64,000 nucleotides of DNA from Ruegeria meonggei (GTDB lineage Bacteria; Pseudomonadota; Alphaproteobacteria; Rhodobacterales; Rhodobacteraceae). This document shows, one piece after another, positions 43,709 through 52,237 of the stretch. Each line of letters starts with the position of its first letter. The stretch's first letter is position 1. The position numbers were made by a program, and so were the translations under genes. Below the pieces are notes generated by a model. The model made no database searches. It was not told the origin of the DNA and saw nothing but the letters and a program-made list of their open reading frames with translations. The DNA lies in assembly GCF_900172215.1 (NCBI RefSeq), contig NZ_FWFP01000010.1, forward strand, positions 62,001 to 126,000, given 5' to 3'.

Positions 43709-44175
43709 AACGATTGCAGATGGTCCTCAATATGGCTGCACATTAGCAAAAAGATAAGTAGTTTCCAGAGAATACCTCTGCTGCTGGGTCGAGGTCATTC
43801 CTGTTGGTGTTGCGTAGCGGCGCTAGGGTTTTGCTTGTGGGCTGCCTTAACATTGCGGAACCGAGACCCACGTCTCCGACATGGTCCATGCAAGCGCCGG
43901 TGCTGCAGGCAGACCCAGCGATGACTGAGGCAAAACCCGCGTTAAGTTTGGGCAGCATCAGAACCGATCCCGACGAAAGCACAAGCTGGGACAGGGTACT
44001 CCGGTCAGCCCGATTGAACGCCCGCGATGTAGCCAAACAGCAGATCCATGGGTTTGCTTTTCGATGGCAAGCCGGATGTTGCCCTTGAGAATGCGAAGAC
44101 TATAATCAATAAAGTTGACTATATGAGCATTGCTCCAGTTAGTCAATATAATTGACTTTATTGTTTTGGGAACAA
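43709..44175. promoter_or_regulatory. Control region between HMG-CoA reductase and a MarR gene
   Basis: 467 bp, AT-rich near the MarR gene. It must hold the promoter of the seven-gene minus-strand operon and that of marR. Short ORFs here, such as 43743-44036 on the minus strand, have no recognisable domain. Two operator-like repeats lie at 44104-44157. Confidence 0.5.
44104..44157. promoter_or_regulatory. Two tandem operator-like repeats (sites 1 and 2) before marR
   Basis: AGTCAA-TATAA-TTGACT at 44141-44157 is a perfect inverted repeat with a 5-nt spacer. An imperfect copy, AATCAA-TAAAG-TTGACT, is at 44104-44120. Both have the same 6-5-6 geometry as the sites at 44697, 44732 and 47049. They lie just upstream of the MarR start. 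Confidence 0.7.
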
Positions 44176-44628
44176 ATGACACAAAACACACTCGACCAGC
44201 GACGCTCTAACTCCTTTGGGCGTGTTATCACGCGCATTGTTATGGGCCTTGAGGCCGACATGGCAAATCAAACCTCAACAGGCATCAGCACAACACGGGC
44301 GCAAAAGGCGGTGCTTGTTCAACTGGAATCGCAGGGCAACCGGATTACGACCTTGGCGCTGCGGCTTGGAATTTCAAAACAGGCAACCAGCAAACTGGTG
44401 CAGGACCTTGAGGGAAAGAAGCTTGTTACACGTGTCCCCGACCCTGATGACAGCCGCGCATCCCTTATCCAGTTCACCGACGCGGGCAAAGCTGTGGTCG
44501 AGACAACGGTGCTGTATTTTGAGGGCTTGGAACTGAAACTGGGCGCGCAGATTGGCCGCGAAGACCTTAATCTTGTGAAAGCCAAGCTGAAACAGGTGGC
44601 AAACATCATGGATCCCCACGGGTTTTAG
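44176..44628 (+). CDS. MarR-family transcriptional regulator (first)
   Basis: 150 residues from the ATG at 44176; a TTG at 44152 would lie inside the operator. The winged helix includes LALRLGISKQATSKLVQDLEGKKLV and the wing VTRVPDPDDSRASLIQFTDAGKA. The two upstream inverted repeats suggest autorepression. Targets may include the methyltransferase gene just downstream and the HMG-CoA reductase operon on the other side. Confidence 0.88.
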   Translation: MTQNTLDQRRSNSFGRVITRIVMGLEADMANQTSTGISTTRAQKAVLVQLESQGNRITTLALRLGISKQATSKLVQDLEGKKLVTRVPDPDDSRASLIQFTDAGKAVVETTVLYFEGLELKLGAQIGREDLNLVKAKLKQVANIMDPHGF

Positions 44629-44696
44629 GTCGAAAGGCGGGGGGCTTTACCTCGCGCGAACCTGCTCAGGTCAATCAACACAGCCTGTAAGTTTTC

Positions 44697-44748
44697 AGTC
44701 AATTTAGTTGACTATTTTTCTGTACACTGATAGTCAACTTAACTGACC
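44697..44748. promoter_or_regulatory. Operator-like repeats (sites 3 and 4) before the methyltransferase gene
   Basis: AGTCAA-TTTAG-TTGACT at 44697-44713 is a perfect 6-5-6 inverted repeat. AGTCAA-CTTAA-CTGACC at 44732-44748 is a near copy. They are 35 bp apart, about three helical turns, so two dimers could bind on one face. Confidence 0.72.
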
Positions 44749-44774
44749 ATATACAGCGATGAGTGGCCAGTCGA

Positions 44775-45392
44775 ATGTCCTTGATCGAAACACGTAACGC
44801 TTATGATGTAACTGCGGACACCTATTCGGTGTCTCATGCGCGGTGGCTTCGCTTCGCCGGGGGCGAGGCCCAATGCGCGTTTGAGGGCGCAGTGAGCGCC
44901 CTGCTCCGCCCTGGCATGCGCATGCTGGACGCCGCCTGCGGTACGGGCGCGGTTGCCAGGCGCCTGCTCGCGGGGGTGAACGGCCAGGTCGATCTTGTGC
45001 TGTTGGATACCTCGCAAAGGATGCTGAACAGGTGTAGTGGAATCCCTGCCGAGCGTGTGCTGGGCTGTATGAAATGCCTTCCTTTTGACGATGATCAGTT
45101 CGATTTGCTCACCTGCGCATGGGGCATTGAGACCCTGGCAGACCCTAGGCCCGCATTGACAGAATTTGTTCGAGTGACGCGGCCGGGCGGCCATGTTTGT
45201 CTGGTTTTTTGCGCCGACCGTCCGACGCCATCTTTGGTGGGGCGAGTGTTGCGACACTCAATTATAAACTCAGGGCGTGGCACATTCTTGAACTGTCAGA
45301 ACCTGCGCCAATTGGCAGAAACGGCGGGCGCAGAGCGTGTTCAAATGCTGCATTGCACCGGCCCGGCCGCGGCAATGATACTTCACATCTAG
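44775..45392 (+). CDS. Class I SAM-dependent methyltransferase
   Basis: 205 residues from the ATG at 44775 (a GTG at 44763 is possible). Motif I is MLDAACGTGAVARRLL, followed by LVLLDTSQRML, then LTCAWGIETLADP and RPGGHVCLVF: a UbiE/COQ5-like small-molecule methyltransferase. Substrate unknown. Located after two MarR-type operators and 146 bp from the MarR gene. Confidence 0.8.
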   Translation: MSLIETRNAYDVTADTYSVSHARWLRFAGGEAQCAFEGAVSALLRPGMRMLDAACGTGAVARRLLAGVNGQVDLVLLDTSQRMLNRCSGIPAERVLGCMKCLPFDDDQFDLLTCAWGIETLADPRPALTEFVRVTRPGGHVCLVFCADRPTPSLVGRVLRHSIINSGRGTFLNCQNLRQLAETAGAERVQMLHCTGPAAAMILHI

Positions 45393-45915
45393 CCTGGGAA
45401 TAAGGGCAAGACGCGCTGTAGCCTGCGAACTTTGGTTGCCTCAACAAACCCAAGAACGCCCGACGTTTCGCCACCCGCTAAAGCAATACGGTACCAGATT
45501 CCTTGGCTTCGTTGGTATCACCCCAATTCGGTTTAGGCTGCGCCGTTTTTCACCATGATCTGATCCAAGACCGGTCAAAAGCAAAATGAATGCATGAGAT
45601 CAACAAAAACAGCCCCGTTAGGGGCCGAACAACAACCAGCGCAATCGAAAAAAGTTGGGTGATGGCGGAGACGAAGTCAGTATAACAAATCCTGCAGGTC
45701 TATGTTAAATATAAAATAAATTGATCAATGTCGAATATATACCACGATAGATACCACACAACGATCGATTTCAAGCGAAGCACAGCGCAAGGTGTCATAT
45801 GACAGAACGTTGGAAAAAATAGTTTAGCAGACACTCACACAGATTGCACCAAACGACTGCTTTGAGCCCTTTTTGCAAAGTTTACCGCAGCGTGGCGAAG
45901 GTCCGCTTCACCAAG
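45393..45915. other. Intergenic region, low GC
   Basis: About 520 bp with no credible gene, and clearly more AT-rich than its surroundings near 45690-45800. A minus-strand terminator lies at 45601-45626. The base composition suggests acquired or decayed DNA. Confidence 0.5.
45601..45626 (-). terminator. Intrinsic terminator, minus strand
   Basis: GCCCC-TAAC-GGGGC stem followed on the minus strand by TGTTTTTGTTG. It could end the transcript of the GNAT-methyltransferase gene, about 290 nt downstream of its stop. Confidence 0.65.
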
Positions 45916-46980
45916 TCAGGCTTCAGTATCTGATCCATGTTCGCGACCAGACTGCCGAACGAACAGTGCTTCTGGTTTGTCCAGCGCCATCTCCCAAGCG
46001 TCGGCACTCGAAGTGATGACCTCCTTGAACCCTTGCATGTTCTCAGGCTCGTCCGAGATCAAAACCCAACCACCGTCTGACACGCGACCAATCAATCGCT
46101 CCAGCACGATCAATCGATCTTTCTCAGAGAGCATGTGCAACGTACGGTCCAGAAGAAGCACATCGAATTCCCCATCGGGAACGAAAGTCCTGATGTCAGA
46201 AACGACGCCCTCAATGCTGAGGTTTTCGCGGTGTGCTGCTTCGTTCAAATCACGAATGCCATTAGGCGAGAGATCGACTCCGACAATTCGGTGCCCAAGT
46301 CGCCCGATAAATATTGCGTCGCGACCCTGGCCGCAGCCAATGTCCAATACACGCAGAGGATTCCCTGCATGTTGCTTGAAGAAATCGACAAAGAGTTGTG
46401 TTGGCTCCCCAAGTGCCTGAGGTGTCGATCCATAGAGTTTGTCGAAGTCGTAGGGGATATACAGACCAAACATCTCTGTCGTCGCGTCTGACAAGTCTTC
46501 CACCAACTCAAATCCGTTTTTTTGCAAAACCCTGGAGGACGCAGTATTGCCGTTTTCCACACCGCCAAATAATTGCACCGATTGGCCTTCGCCCTTGCAC
46601 CAAGTGACCAGGCCCGCGATCAGCTCGGTCGCGTACCCCTTTCCCCAAGCCCCTTCAGAAAACAGATACCCTAAATGAACCGTTGTAAGGAATTCGGAGT
46701 CGACAAACTCGGCCAGGATCAAGAGGCCAAGCAATCTATCGCTGGCGCGATCACGAACCAGCATCACGTTGCTTTCAGCGGCGCGTGATGTGATCCATTC
46801 GTCAATCGCTGGATGTGTCTCTGACATCTGCAATGGTTCAGGCAGGTGTCGTAAAACAAGGGGGGTTAAGACGTCCTTGAGCTCCTCAACCAGGGCACTC
46901 CGTTGGTCGTTGCTGTTTATGGTCTCAGACCAACTCTCGGCCTGCATCCTTACAGTTTCAAATCTTTTGGCTTGTGTCAT
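45916..46980 (-). CDS. Fusion of GNAT acetyltransferase and SAM-dependent methyltransferase
   Basis: 354 residues from the ATG at 46980; an ATG at 47043 would touch the operator and adds 21 residues. Residues about 20-175 are a RimJ-like GNAT domain (LGYLFSEGAWGKGYATELI, ENGNTASSRVLQKNGFEL). Residues about 185-350 are a class I methyltransferase (VLDIGCGQGRDAIFIGRLG, VGVDLSPNGI, DVLLLDRTLHML). The methyltransferase resembles thiol or tellurite/TehB-type enzymes. Divergent from a MarR gene with a shared operator, so substrate-induced detoxification or modification is plausible (inference). Confidence 0.78.
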   Translation of the reverse strand: MTQAKRFETVRMQAESWSETINSNDQRSALVEELKDVLTPLVLRHLPEPLQMSETHPAIDEWITSRAAESNVMLVRDRASDRLLGLLILAEFVDSEFLTTVHLGYLFSEGAWGKGYATELIAGLVTWCKGEGQSVQLFGGVENGNTASSRVLQKNGFELVEDLSDATTEMFGLYIPYDFDKLYGSTPQALGEPTQLFVDFFKQHAGNPLRVLDIGCGQGRDAIFIGRLGHRIVGVDLSPNGIRDLNEAAHRENLSIEGVVSDIRTFVPDGEFDVLLLDRTLHMLSEKDRLIVLERLIGRVSDGGWVLISDEPENMQGFKEVITSSADAWEMALDKPEALFVRQSGREHGSDTEA

Positions 46981-47048
46981 AGCATCTGCCCCGGTGTCTT
47001 GGATCGCAAAGTCTCGGAAAGTGTCTTGACAATGCGCACGCATATGTT

Positions 47049-47065
47049 AGTTAGTTTAACTGACT
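47049..47065. promoter_or_regulatory. Operator-like repeat (site 5) between divergent genes
   Basis: AGTTAG-TTTAA-CTGACT has the same 6-5-6 layout as the other four sites, with two changed bases in one arm. It lies 16 bp before the second MarR gene and upstream of the divergent fusion gene. Confidence 0.55.
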
Positions 47066-47080
47066 ATATAGGGTGCTTCT

Positions 47081-47512
47081 ATGAAACTGGCAAGACTGAT
47101 CGAACTGGCGCACAGACAAGGCCACAGACAATGGGCAAAAGCGGGCGGGCATCTGGGGATGACCCACAGCGAGTATGAGTATCTTCGCGCCATAAAAGAT
47201 CAGGAAGCCAGGAAGACCGACAAGGATGATCACGGGCAACATCTTCAGGATGTTGTTGATGAGATGGGTGTCAGAAAAGCATCCGCCAGCGCAATGGTCT
47301 TGAAGCTTGAAGAACGCGGGTTGGTCGTGCGGTTCCCGTGTCAGTACGACGCTCGCGCCCAACACATTATGTTGACCGAACAGGGGCAGACGCTGTTGTA
47401 TTCTGGTGAAGAAATCTACGAGGCCGCAGCGCAGGCACTGCTTGCAGAGTTATCGGAATATGACTTCAAAGCTCTAAAAGTCGCGATTGAACAGCAACGA
47501 AACTCGGCCTGA
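47081..47512 (+). CDS. MarR-family transcriptional regulator (second)
   Basis: 143 residues. The winged helix has LQDVVDEMGVRKASASAMVLKLEERGLVVR followed by a wing with AQHIMLTEQGQTLL. It is divergent from the GNAT-methyltransferase fusion. The binding site at 47049 resembles those of the first MarR gene, so the two regulators may share operators or cross-regulate. Confidence 0.85.
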   Translation: MKLARLIELAHRQGHRQWAKAGGHLGMTHSEYEYLRAIKDQEARKTDKDDHGQHLQDVVDEMGVRKASASAMVLKLEERGLVVRFPCQYDARAQHIMLTEQGQTLLYSGEEIYEAAAQALLAELSEYDFKALKVAIEQQRNSA

Positions 47513-47531
47513 CAGCCATTTGACCAGTAAC

Positions 47532-47546
47532 GTAAGTCAGACTTAC
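47532..47546. promoter_or_regulatory. Palindrome upstream of the membrane protein gene
   Basis: GTAAGTC-A-GACTTAC, two perfect 7-bp arms, is 24 bp before the next gene. It differs from the AGTCAA-type sites but shares AGTC. It may be an operator. Confidence 0.5.
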
Positions 47547-47570
47547 TAATTAAAATGATGGAAACACAAT

Positions 47571-47969
47571 ATGACATTCGAACTCGTACTCATGGCAACC
47601 GCTATCCACATTCTGATCTGGGAAAAGCTTCCGGAATGGGGAACATGGTTTAACACTTTCATAGCCGCATTACCGCGCCTTTTGAGTTCTCTCTATGAGC
47701 AATGGCACTGCCCATATTGTGCCGGATTCTGGATTGCGCTGGTGCTGCACGGTTTGACTGGGTTTTGGACAATCCCCGACCTCGCCTCACTGCCAGGTTA
47801 CCTGGGTGTCACTGCAACGCCGGTCGGCTGGATCCTCGATGCACTTGCAACTGCGACCTTGGTATATGCTGCGATCATCGGCTTGAAGGCGATTGGCTTG
47901 CCCGCGATGAAAGCCCACATGATGAAAGAGGATTTCATGAAATCCGCCTTCAAGGGAGAGGATGTTTAA
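47571..47969 (+). CDS. Small membrane protein, DUF1360-like
   Basis: 132 residues with three to four hydrophobic segments. A HCPYCAGFW motif follows the second segment; a Cys-x-x-Cys before Gly-Phe-Trp is a feature I associate with DUF1360 membrane proteins. It follows the second MarR gene after 58 nt and may be co-regulated. Function unknown. Confidence 0.6.
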   Translation: MTFELVLMATAIHILIWEKLPEWGTWFNTFIAALPRLLSSLYEQWHCPYCAGFWIALVLHGLTGFWTIPDLASLPGYLGVTATPVGWILDALATATLVYAAIIGLKAIGLPAMKAHMMKEDFMKSAFKGEDV

Positions 47970-48406
47970 ACGGACATTGGCGTAACCGCAGCGAATTAGT
48001 TCTTTGTCCGCAATTCGGACATCGATCGATTTTCCCCAAATAACCGCTGTGCGGACAAACCGGTATTTTGCTGCGTGTCCACCAATGGCTGGATCGATCG
48101 GCTGACGGACATTGCGCGAACTTGCGTTAGCGCGAGCCAAATTTAGGTGGTGCTTTCTTGAAGACGTAGCATGTTGTGTTCCGAGGTTTCAACATCCGCA
48201 TACAAATGTGGCTTTGTAGAACTGTCTCATTTGGTACCGAATGAGACAGTTTCCAGCGAGCAAATGCAAAAAACACTTCAGAGGTTTCGCGCTTCTCGGC
48301 GCCCGGCAATACTTGTTTACAAAGATAGGGACAAGAGCGAGGCGCGATCGTATGCAGCGTTCATTTGCATCGTGCGTCTCCTAAAGTTTGATGGAGAACT
48401 CTGAAA
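47970..48406. promoter_or_regulatory. Intergenic region upstream of the AhpD-like gene
   Basis: 437 bp. The first half contains several CGGACAT-type short repeats with no gene. The second half holds the long inverted repeat at 48220-48251. An open frame across that repeat (48171-48404) has no coding character. Confidence 0.5.
48220..48251. promoter_or_regulatory. Inverted repeat, likely binding site of the AcoR-like regulator (copy 1)
   Basis: AACTGTCTCATT and AATGAGACAGTT are perfect 12-bp arms separated by 8 nt, which are themselves almost palindromic (GGTACC). The core TGTCTCA-N12-TGAGACA recurs at 56676-56701 before the dehydrogenase operon. Confidence 0.75.
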
Positions 48407-48745
48407 TTGACGGCGACTTATAAAGACAACGCAACATCAATCGACAAACGTGTGGGAGCTCTTTTCAAGGCCGCTCCGTCAGTCATGACGCCCTACAGCC
48501 AGCTCGTTAAGGCTGCTTCCGCTGACAGCGTATTGGACAGCAAAACCAAAGAACTAATGGCGTTTTCAATATCGATTGCAATCAGATGTGAAGACTGCAT
48601 CGTGTTCCACCTGCGCGCAGCATTGAACCATGGCGCCAGCCAGGATGAGGTGATTGAAGCGATCTCGGTTGCGATTGAGATGGGCGGCGGCCCTTCTGTT
48701 GTCTATGGCGGCCGTGCGCTGAAAGCGCTTGAGGATTTGGCGTAG
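48407..48745 (+). CDS. Carboxymuconolactone decarboxylase / AhpD-like protein
   Basis: 112 residues starting with TTG (GGAG 11 nt upstream). The helical CMD fold includes KELMAFSISIAIRCEDCIVFH, with the CxxC-x3-H active site of AhpD-like peroxidases, and a Gly-rich end (IEMGGGPSVVYGG). Such proteins are often disulfide reductases. It sits between the TGTCTCA palindrome and the AcoR-like regulator gene on the same strand and probably shares their transcript. Confidence 0.82.
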   Translation: MTATYKDNATSIDKRVGALFKAAPSVMTPYSQLVKAASADSVLDSKTKELMAFSISIAIRCEDCIVFHLRAALNHGASQDEVIEAISVAIEMGGGPSVVYGGRALKALEDLA

Positions 48746-48823
48746 TTCCCCGCCGAAGAAGCGCCAAATTGGACAGGGCGCCCATTTTGAACAACAATTG
48801 CCCGTGGAGATGAAGCATTTTGA

Positions 48824-50581
48824 ATGGCTGACAATCGAAAGGGTTTCGCCGTGTCAGGGTATATGGACAGGTCGTCGGTAGACAGTCTGCTCCGATCCTC
48901 AAAGGACCGGAGCCGGTCACAACATAACCTGTCTTCAAACGCCAAATCTCCTATCTTGCGATTGCAGGCTGACGAAATTGCCTATCGCAACGAGAAGTTT
49001 CTTGATCAAATTGGCGGGGCTGTGTCTGAGGTCGACAATTCCGCCCTGCTGCCAAGTCGTTCGAGATATTGCCTACTGATCACCGACTCCGATGGAATTG
49101 TGATCGAATCCTATGCGCCGGAGGGTCTGGAAGCCGAGTTTCAAAGAAGTGGGCTTGTCCGGGGTGGGGTCTGGGATGAGCGTGTCGCCGGAACAAACGG
49201 TATCGCGATGTCGTTGCAGAGCGGGCGTGTTCTGACGGTGCTGGGTGATGAACATTTCTACAACTGCTTTCATGATTTCAGCTGCAGTTCGGCACCGCTG
49301 ACCGATGCGGAAAACAACCTGATCGGCACGATAACCCTGGTCGGGTCCGCGCACCGTCGGCAGGAAGAGCATGCACTTTGCGAACAGGTGGTCAGGCGCG
49401 CGTCGCGGCAATTTCAGACGCGGCTTTTCCGAAATTTTCATGCCGACAAGCTAACGGGTCGGGTGTTGTCGCGCGATCTTAAAACACGGAGAAGTTTCGA
49501 GACTCTGGTGGCATGTGACGAAGACGGGACCGTGATCTCGCATTTGCCGCTATGGCGCGATAGCGCACGCCCTTCCGAGCATCAGAACCTGGCAGGGCAA
49601 CACATATCCGATCTTAAAGATCTGGAAATCACGCTCCGAGGGCCCGCCACAGTGCCACCCCGACGCCGGGTAACGCAACCCAATATGCCACGCATCTCAG
49701 CCCGGGTGGAAAAAGAAACAACATTGGGTCGTCTGATTTCAGAGGGCGGCGGTCTTGCAATTGTTGCTGATCGCGCCCGCAAACTGCTTGCTCATCGTGT
49801 GCCGCTGCTTATCTGTGGTGAGCCGGGTGTTGGTGTGGATGGGTTTGCAAGAGCCTTGCTGGAAGAACAATCCCTGATCTCGCCGATGGGGCTTACACTC
49901 GATGCGGCCAATAGTGGTGCGGAGGCTGACTTTAAAGAAGCCTTGAACAGTCTGGATTTTCTCAGTGAATATCCCGTCGACAACGTGGTTCCAACATTAA
50001 TCTTGCGAAGTATTGAGAGCCTACCGCCGCAAGCGCAGATCACCCTTGAACGCTTCCTTGATGTTGACCCGATGGTGGCACAAACGAAGGCGGAACCTCC
50101 TGCGGTGCTATTCACGACAGACAAAACCTGGACTGATCTGGACGGCAAAAGCACGATTCCCAAAAGCCTTCTGTACCTGTTGGGTCAATCGGTGGTGGAA
50201 CTTCCTCCGATCGCGGCACGGGACCTTGAAACTGTCTTGGAAAACGTTGTCGCAGAGGGTTTTACAGACACGGTTGAGATTGCCGACAACGCCCGGGATG
50301 TATTGGTCGGATATCATTGGCCGGGCAACCGGCGCGAAATGCACAGCGTATTACGAGAGGCGGTGATCTGCGGCAATGGAAAGCGGATCAATGTGACAGA
50401 TTTGCCAGCACGCTTGCTTGCGCGGCGTGAAGAGAACGCCAGAACACTGACCCGGTCCGCACTCAGGGATGCTTTGGACAGCACAAACTGGAACGTCTCA
50501 AGGGCCGCGCGTCTGTTGGGCAAGAGCCGAGCAACTGTTAATCGCTGGATCGCGTCCGAAGGGTTGCAACGGCCAGAATAG
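48824..50581 (+). CDS. AcoR-like regulator with degenerate AAA+ domain
   Basis: 585 residues. Residues about 50-220 are a GAF-type sensor region as in AcoR (GVWDERVAGTNGIAMSL, SAPLTDAENNLIGTI). Residues about 300-520 align with an enhancer-binding AAA+ domain but are eroded: Walker A reads GEPGVGVDG without the lysine, Walker B reads LILRSIESL without the Asp-Glu, and GAFTGA is missing. The C-terminal Fis-like HTH (LDSTNWNVSRAARLLGKSRATVNRW) is intact. It can therefore bind DNA but probably not drive sigma-54 by ATP hydrolysis. It likely controls the downstream convergent operon through TGTCTCA sites. Confidence 0.88.
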   Translation: MADNRKGFAVSGYMDRSSVDSLLRSSKDRSRSQHNLSSNAKSPILRLQADEIAYRNEKFLDQIGGAVSEVDNSALLPSRSRYCLLITDSDGIVIESYAPEGLEAEFQRSGLVRGGVWDERVAGTNGIAMSLQSGRVLTVLGDEHFYNCFHDFSCSSAPLTDAENNLIGTITLVGSAHRRQEEHALCEQVVRRASRQFQTRLFRNFHADKLTGRVLSRDLKTRRSFETLVACDEDGTVISHLPLWRDSARPSEHQNLAGQHISDLKDLEITLRGPATVPPRRRVTQPNMPRISARVEKETTLGRLISEGGGLAIVADRARKLLAHRVPLLICGEPGVGVDGFARALLEEQSLISPMGLTLDAANSGAEADFKEALNSLDFLSEYPVDNVVPTLILRSIESLPPQAQITLERFLDVDPMVAQTKAEPPAVLFTTDKTWTDLDGKSTIPKSLLYLLGQSVVELPPIAARDLETVLENVVAEGFTDTVEIADNARDVLVGYHWPGNRREMHSVLREAVICGNGKRINVTDLPARLLARREENARTLTRSALRDALDSTNWNVSRAARLLGKSRATVNRWIASEGLQRPE

Positions 50582-50647
50582 CCCTCATCAAACAAATACG
50601 GCCGGGCACGAAAGCCCGACCGCATTCAGGGAGGTGATCTGCGACGC

Positions 50648-52225
50648 TCAGATGTTCTGAGCGTTCATCTCCTGCGCGATGTATTCCGCCTGCCGAATGG
50701 CCAAAGCCACGATAGTCAGCGTCGGATTGCAGGCCGCCGAGGAAGTGAATTGGCTACCGTCCGAGACAAACAGGTTGTCGATATCATGCGCCTGTCCGTA
50801 GGCATTGACCACGCCCTTGGATGGGTCGGCATGCATCCGGTTGGTGCCCATGTTGTGGGTCGCCGGATAGGCGGGCAACTCATACACATCCGTGGCACCA
50901 ACGGCCTCGTAGATCTGGGCCGAGGTCTCGTACATATGAGCCGTCATCTCGTAGTCGTTGTTATGCGGTGTCTTTGAGATGATCGGCACCGAAAGCCCGT
51001 ATTGATCCACCTCGCTGTCGTGAAGCGTGATCGCGTTACGCTCCTGCGCAAGATCCTCGCCCAGCACCCAGACGCCCGACATCCGGTCGTAGTTTTCCAG
51101 CGCACCTGCCACGCTGCGGCCCCAGCCGGTATTGCCAGGCTCCAGGAAGGCCGCCATGAATGGCAGGCCGAGCGACAGGAATTCGAGATAATATCCGCCA
51201 CTGAACCCGCGTCCGGCGTCGTGATAGACCTCGTCACCGACGATGCCAGCGACCGAGGTGCCGCGATACATGTGCACCTTTTCGGGCAGCACCGCGTAAA
51301 CTCCACCGGTGGTGTGGTTCATGTAGTTCTTGCCGACCTGACCTGAGGAATTGGCAAGCCCGTCGGGGAACATGTTCGACGCTGAATTCAGCAGCATCCG
51401 TGGGCTTTCGATAGAATTGCCCGCTACGCAGACCACCCGTGCCTTCTGGCGGTGTTGATTGCCGTCCTTGTCAGCATAGACAACCGCGTTGGCCTTGCCC
51501 TGATCGTCATGTTCGATCTTCAGCACCATGGCATCGGTGCGAACCTCGCAATTGCCGGTGTCTTCGGCGCGCGGCAGTTCGGTATACATGGTGGACCATT
51601 TTGCACCAATGGCGCAGCCCTGCATGCAGAACCCAATCTGCTGGCAGGCGGGGCGGTCATCGCGCTCGACCGAGTTAATCGCCATTGGCCCCGACCGGTA
51701 ATCGCTGCGTCCGGTCCGGCGGCAGCCTTCGGCTAGCACGCGAAACCCGTTGTTCCAGGGGAGATGTGGCATGCCGGTGGTCTTACCGGTGACGCCCATC
51801 TTCAGTTCGGCTTTTTCGTACCAGGGGGTCATTTCCTCCAGATCAACTGGCCAGTCTTCGACATTTGCGCCGTCGATTTCACCGTAGGTGCTGCGGGTCT
51901 TGAACTCGAAATCCTTGAACCGCAGGGCCACGCCCGCCCAGTGGATTGTCGAACCGCCATAACCTTTGACCAGCCATGTGGGCAATGTGGGGTGGTTCAC
52001 CGCGCCGTGCCAGCCGCCGCCGGAATAGCGTTTGTCCAGCCACGAGATCTTCTGGAACATTGCCCATTCGTCGTTTTCGATATCGCCCAGATCAAAGCGT
52101 TTGCCCGCTTCCAGAACGACCGACTTGACGCCCTTCTGGGCCAGTTCGTTAGCCAGTGTGCCACCGCCTGCGCCCGAGCCTATAATGACGACAACGCTGT
52201 CATCGTTGAGATCAAATTGTGCCAT
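50648..52225 (-). CDS. GMC-family FAD oxidoreductase (gluconate 2-dehydrogenase large-subunit-like)
   Basis: 525 residues. FAD-binding IIGSGAGGGTLANEL, GYGGSTIHWAGV, and the C-terminal NPTLTIVALAIRQAEYI with HNMGTNRMHADP (active-site His region) define the GMC family of membrane-associated sugar or alcohol dehydrogenases. The CMQGCAIGAK segment is typical of this subgroup. It works with the subunit-3 protein encoded just upstream. No cytochrome c subunit gene is adjacent, so the electron acceptor is unknown. Last gene of the operon. Confidence 0.87.
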   Translation of the reverse strand: MAQFDLNDDSVVVIIGSGAGGGTLANELAQKGVKSVVLEAGKRFDLGDIENDEWAMFQKISWLDKRYSGGGWHGAVNHPTLPTWLVKGYGGSTIHWAGVALRFKDFEFKTRSTYGEIDGANVEDWPVDLEEMTPWYEKAELKMGVTGKTTGMPHLPWNNGFRVLAEGCRRTGRSDYRSGPMAINSVERDDRPACQQIGFCMQGCAIGAKWSTMYTELPRAEDTGNCEVRTDAMVLKIEHDDQGKANAVVYADKDGNQHRQKARVVCVAGNSIESPRMLLNSASNMFPDGLANSSGQVGKNYMNHTTGGVYAVLPEKVHMYRGTSVAGIVGDEVYHDAGRGFSGGYYLEFLSLGLPFMAAFLEPGNTGWGRSVAGALENYDRMSGVWVLGEDLAQERNAITLHDSEVDQYGLSVPIISKTPHNNDYEMTAHMYETSAQIYEAVGATDVYELPAYPATHNMGTNRMHADPSKGVVNAYGQAHDIDNLFVSDGSQFTSSAACNPTLTIVALAIRQAEYIAQEMNAQNI

Positions 52226-52237
52226 TCTACCTCTCCC

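Noticed and set aside
43743..44036. 97-residue minus-strand frame with CSTGAC motif upstream of HMG-CoA reductase
   Set aside because: Considered as a small peptide or lipoprotein, but no proper lipobox, no ribosome site and no partner genes support it.
48171..48404. 77-residue plus-strand frame
   Set aside because: It spans the TGTCTCA palindrome and has no domain; the region is better read as regulatory.
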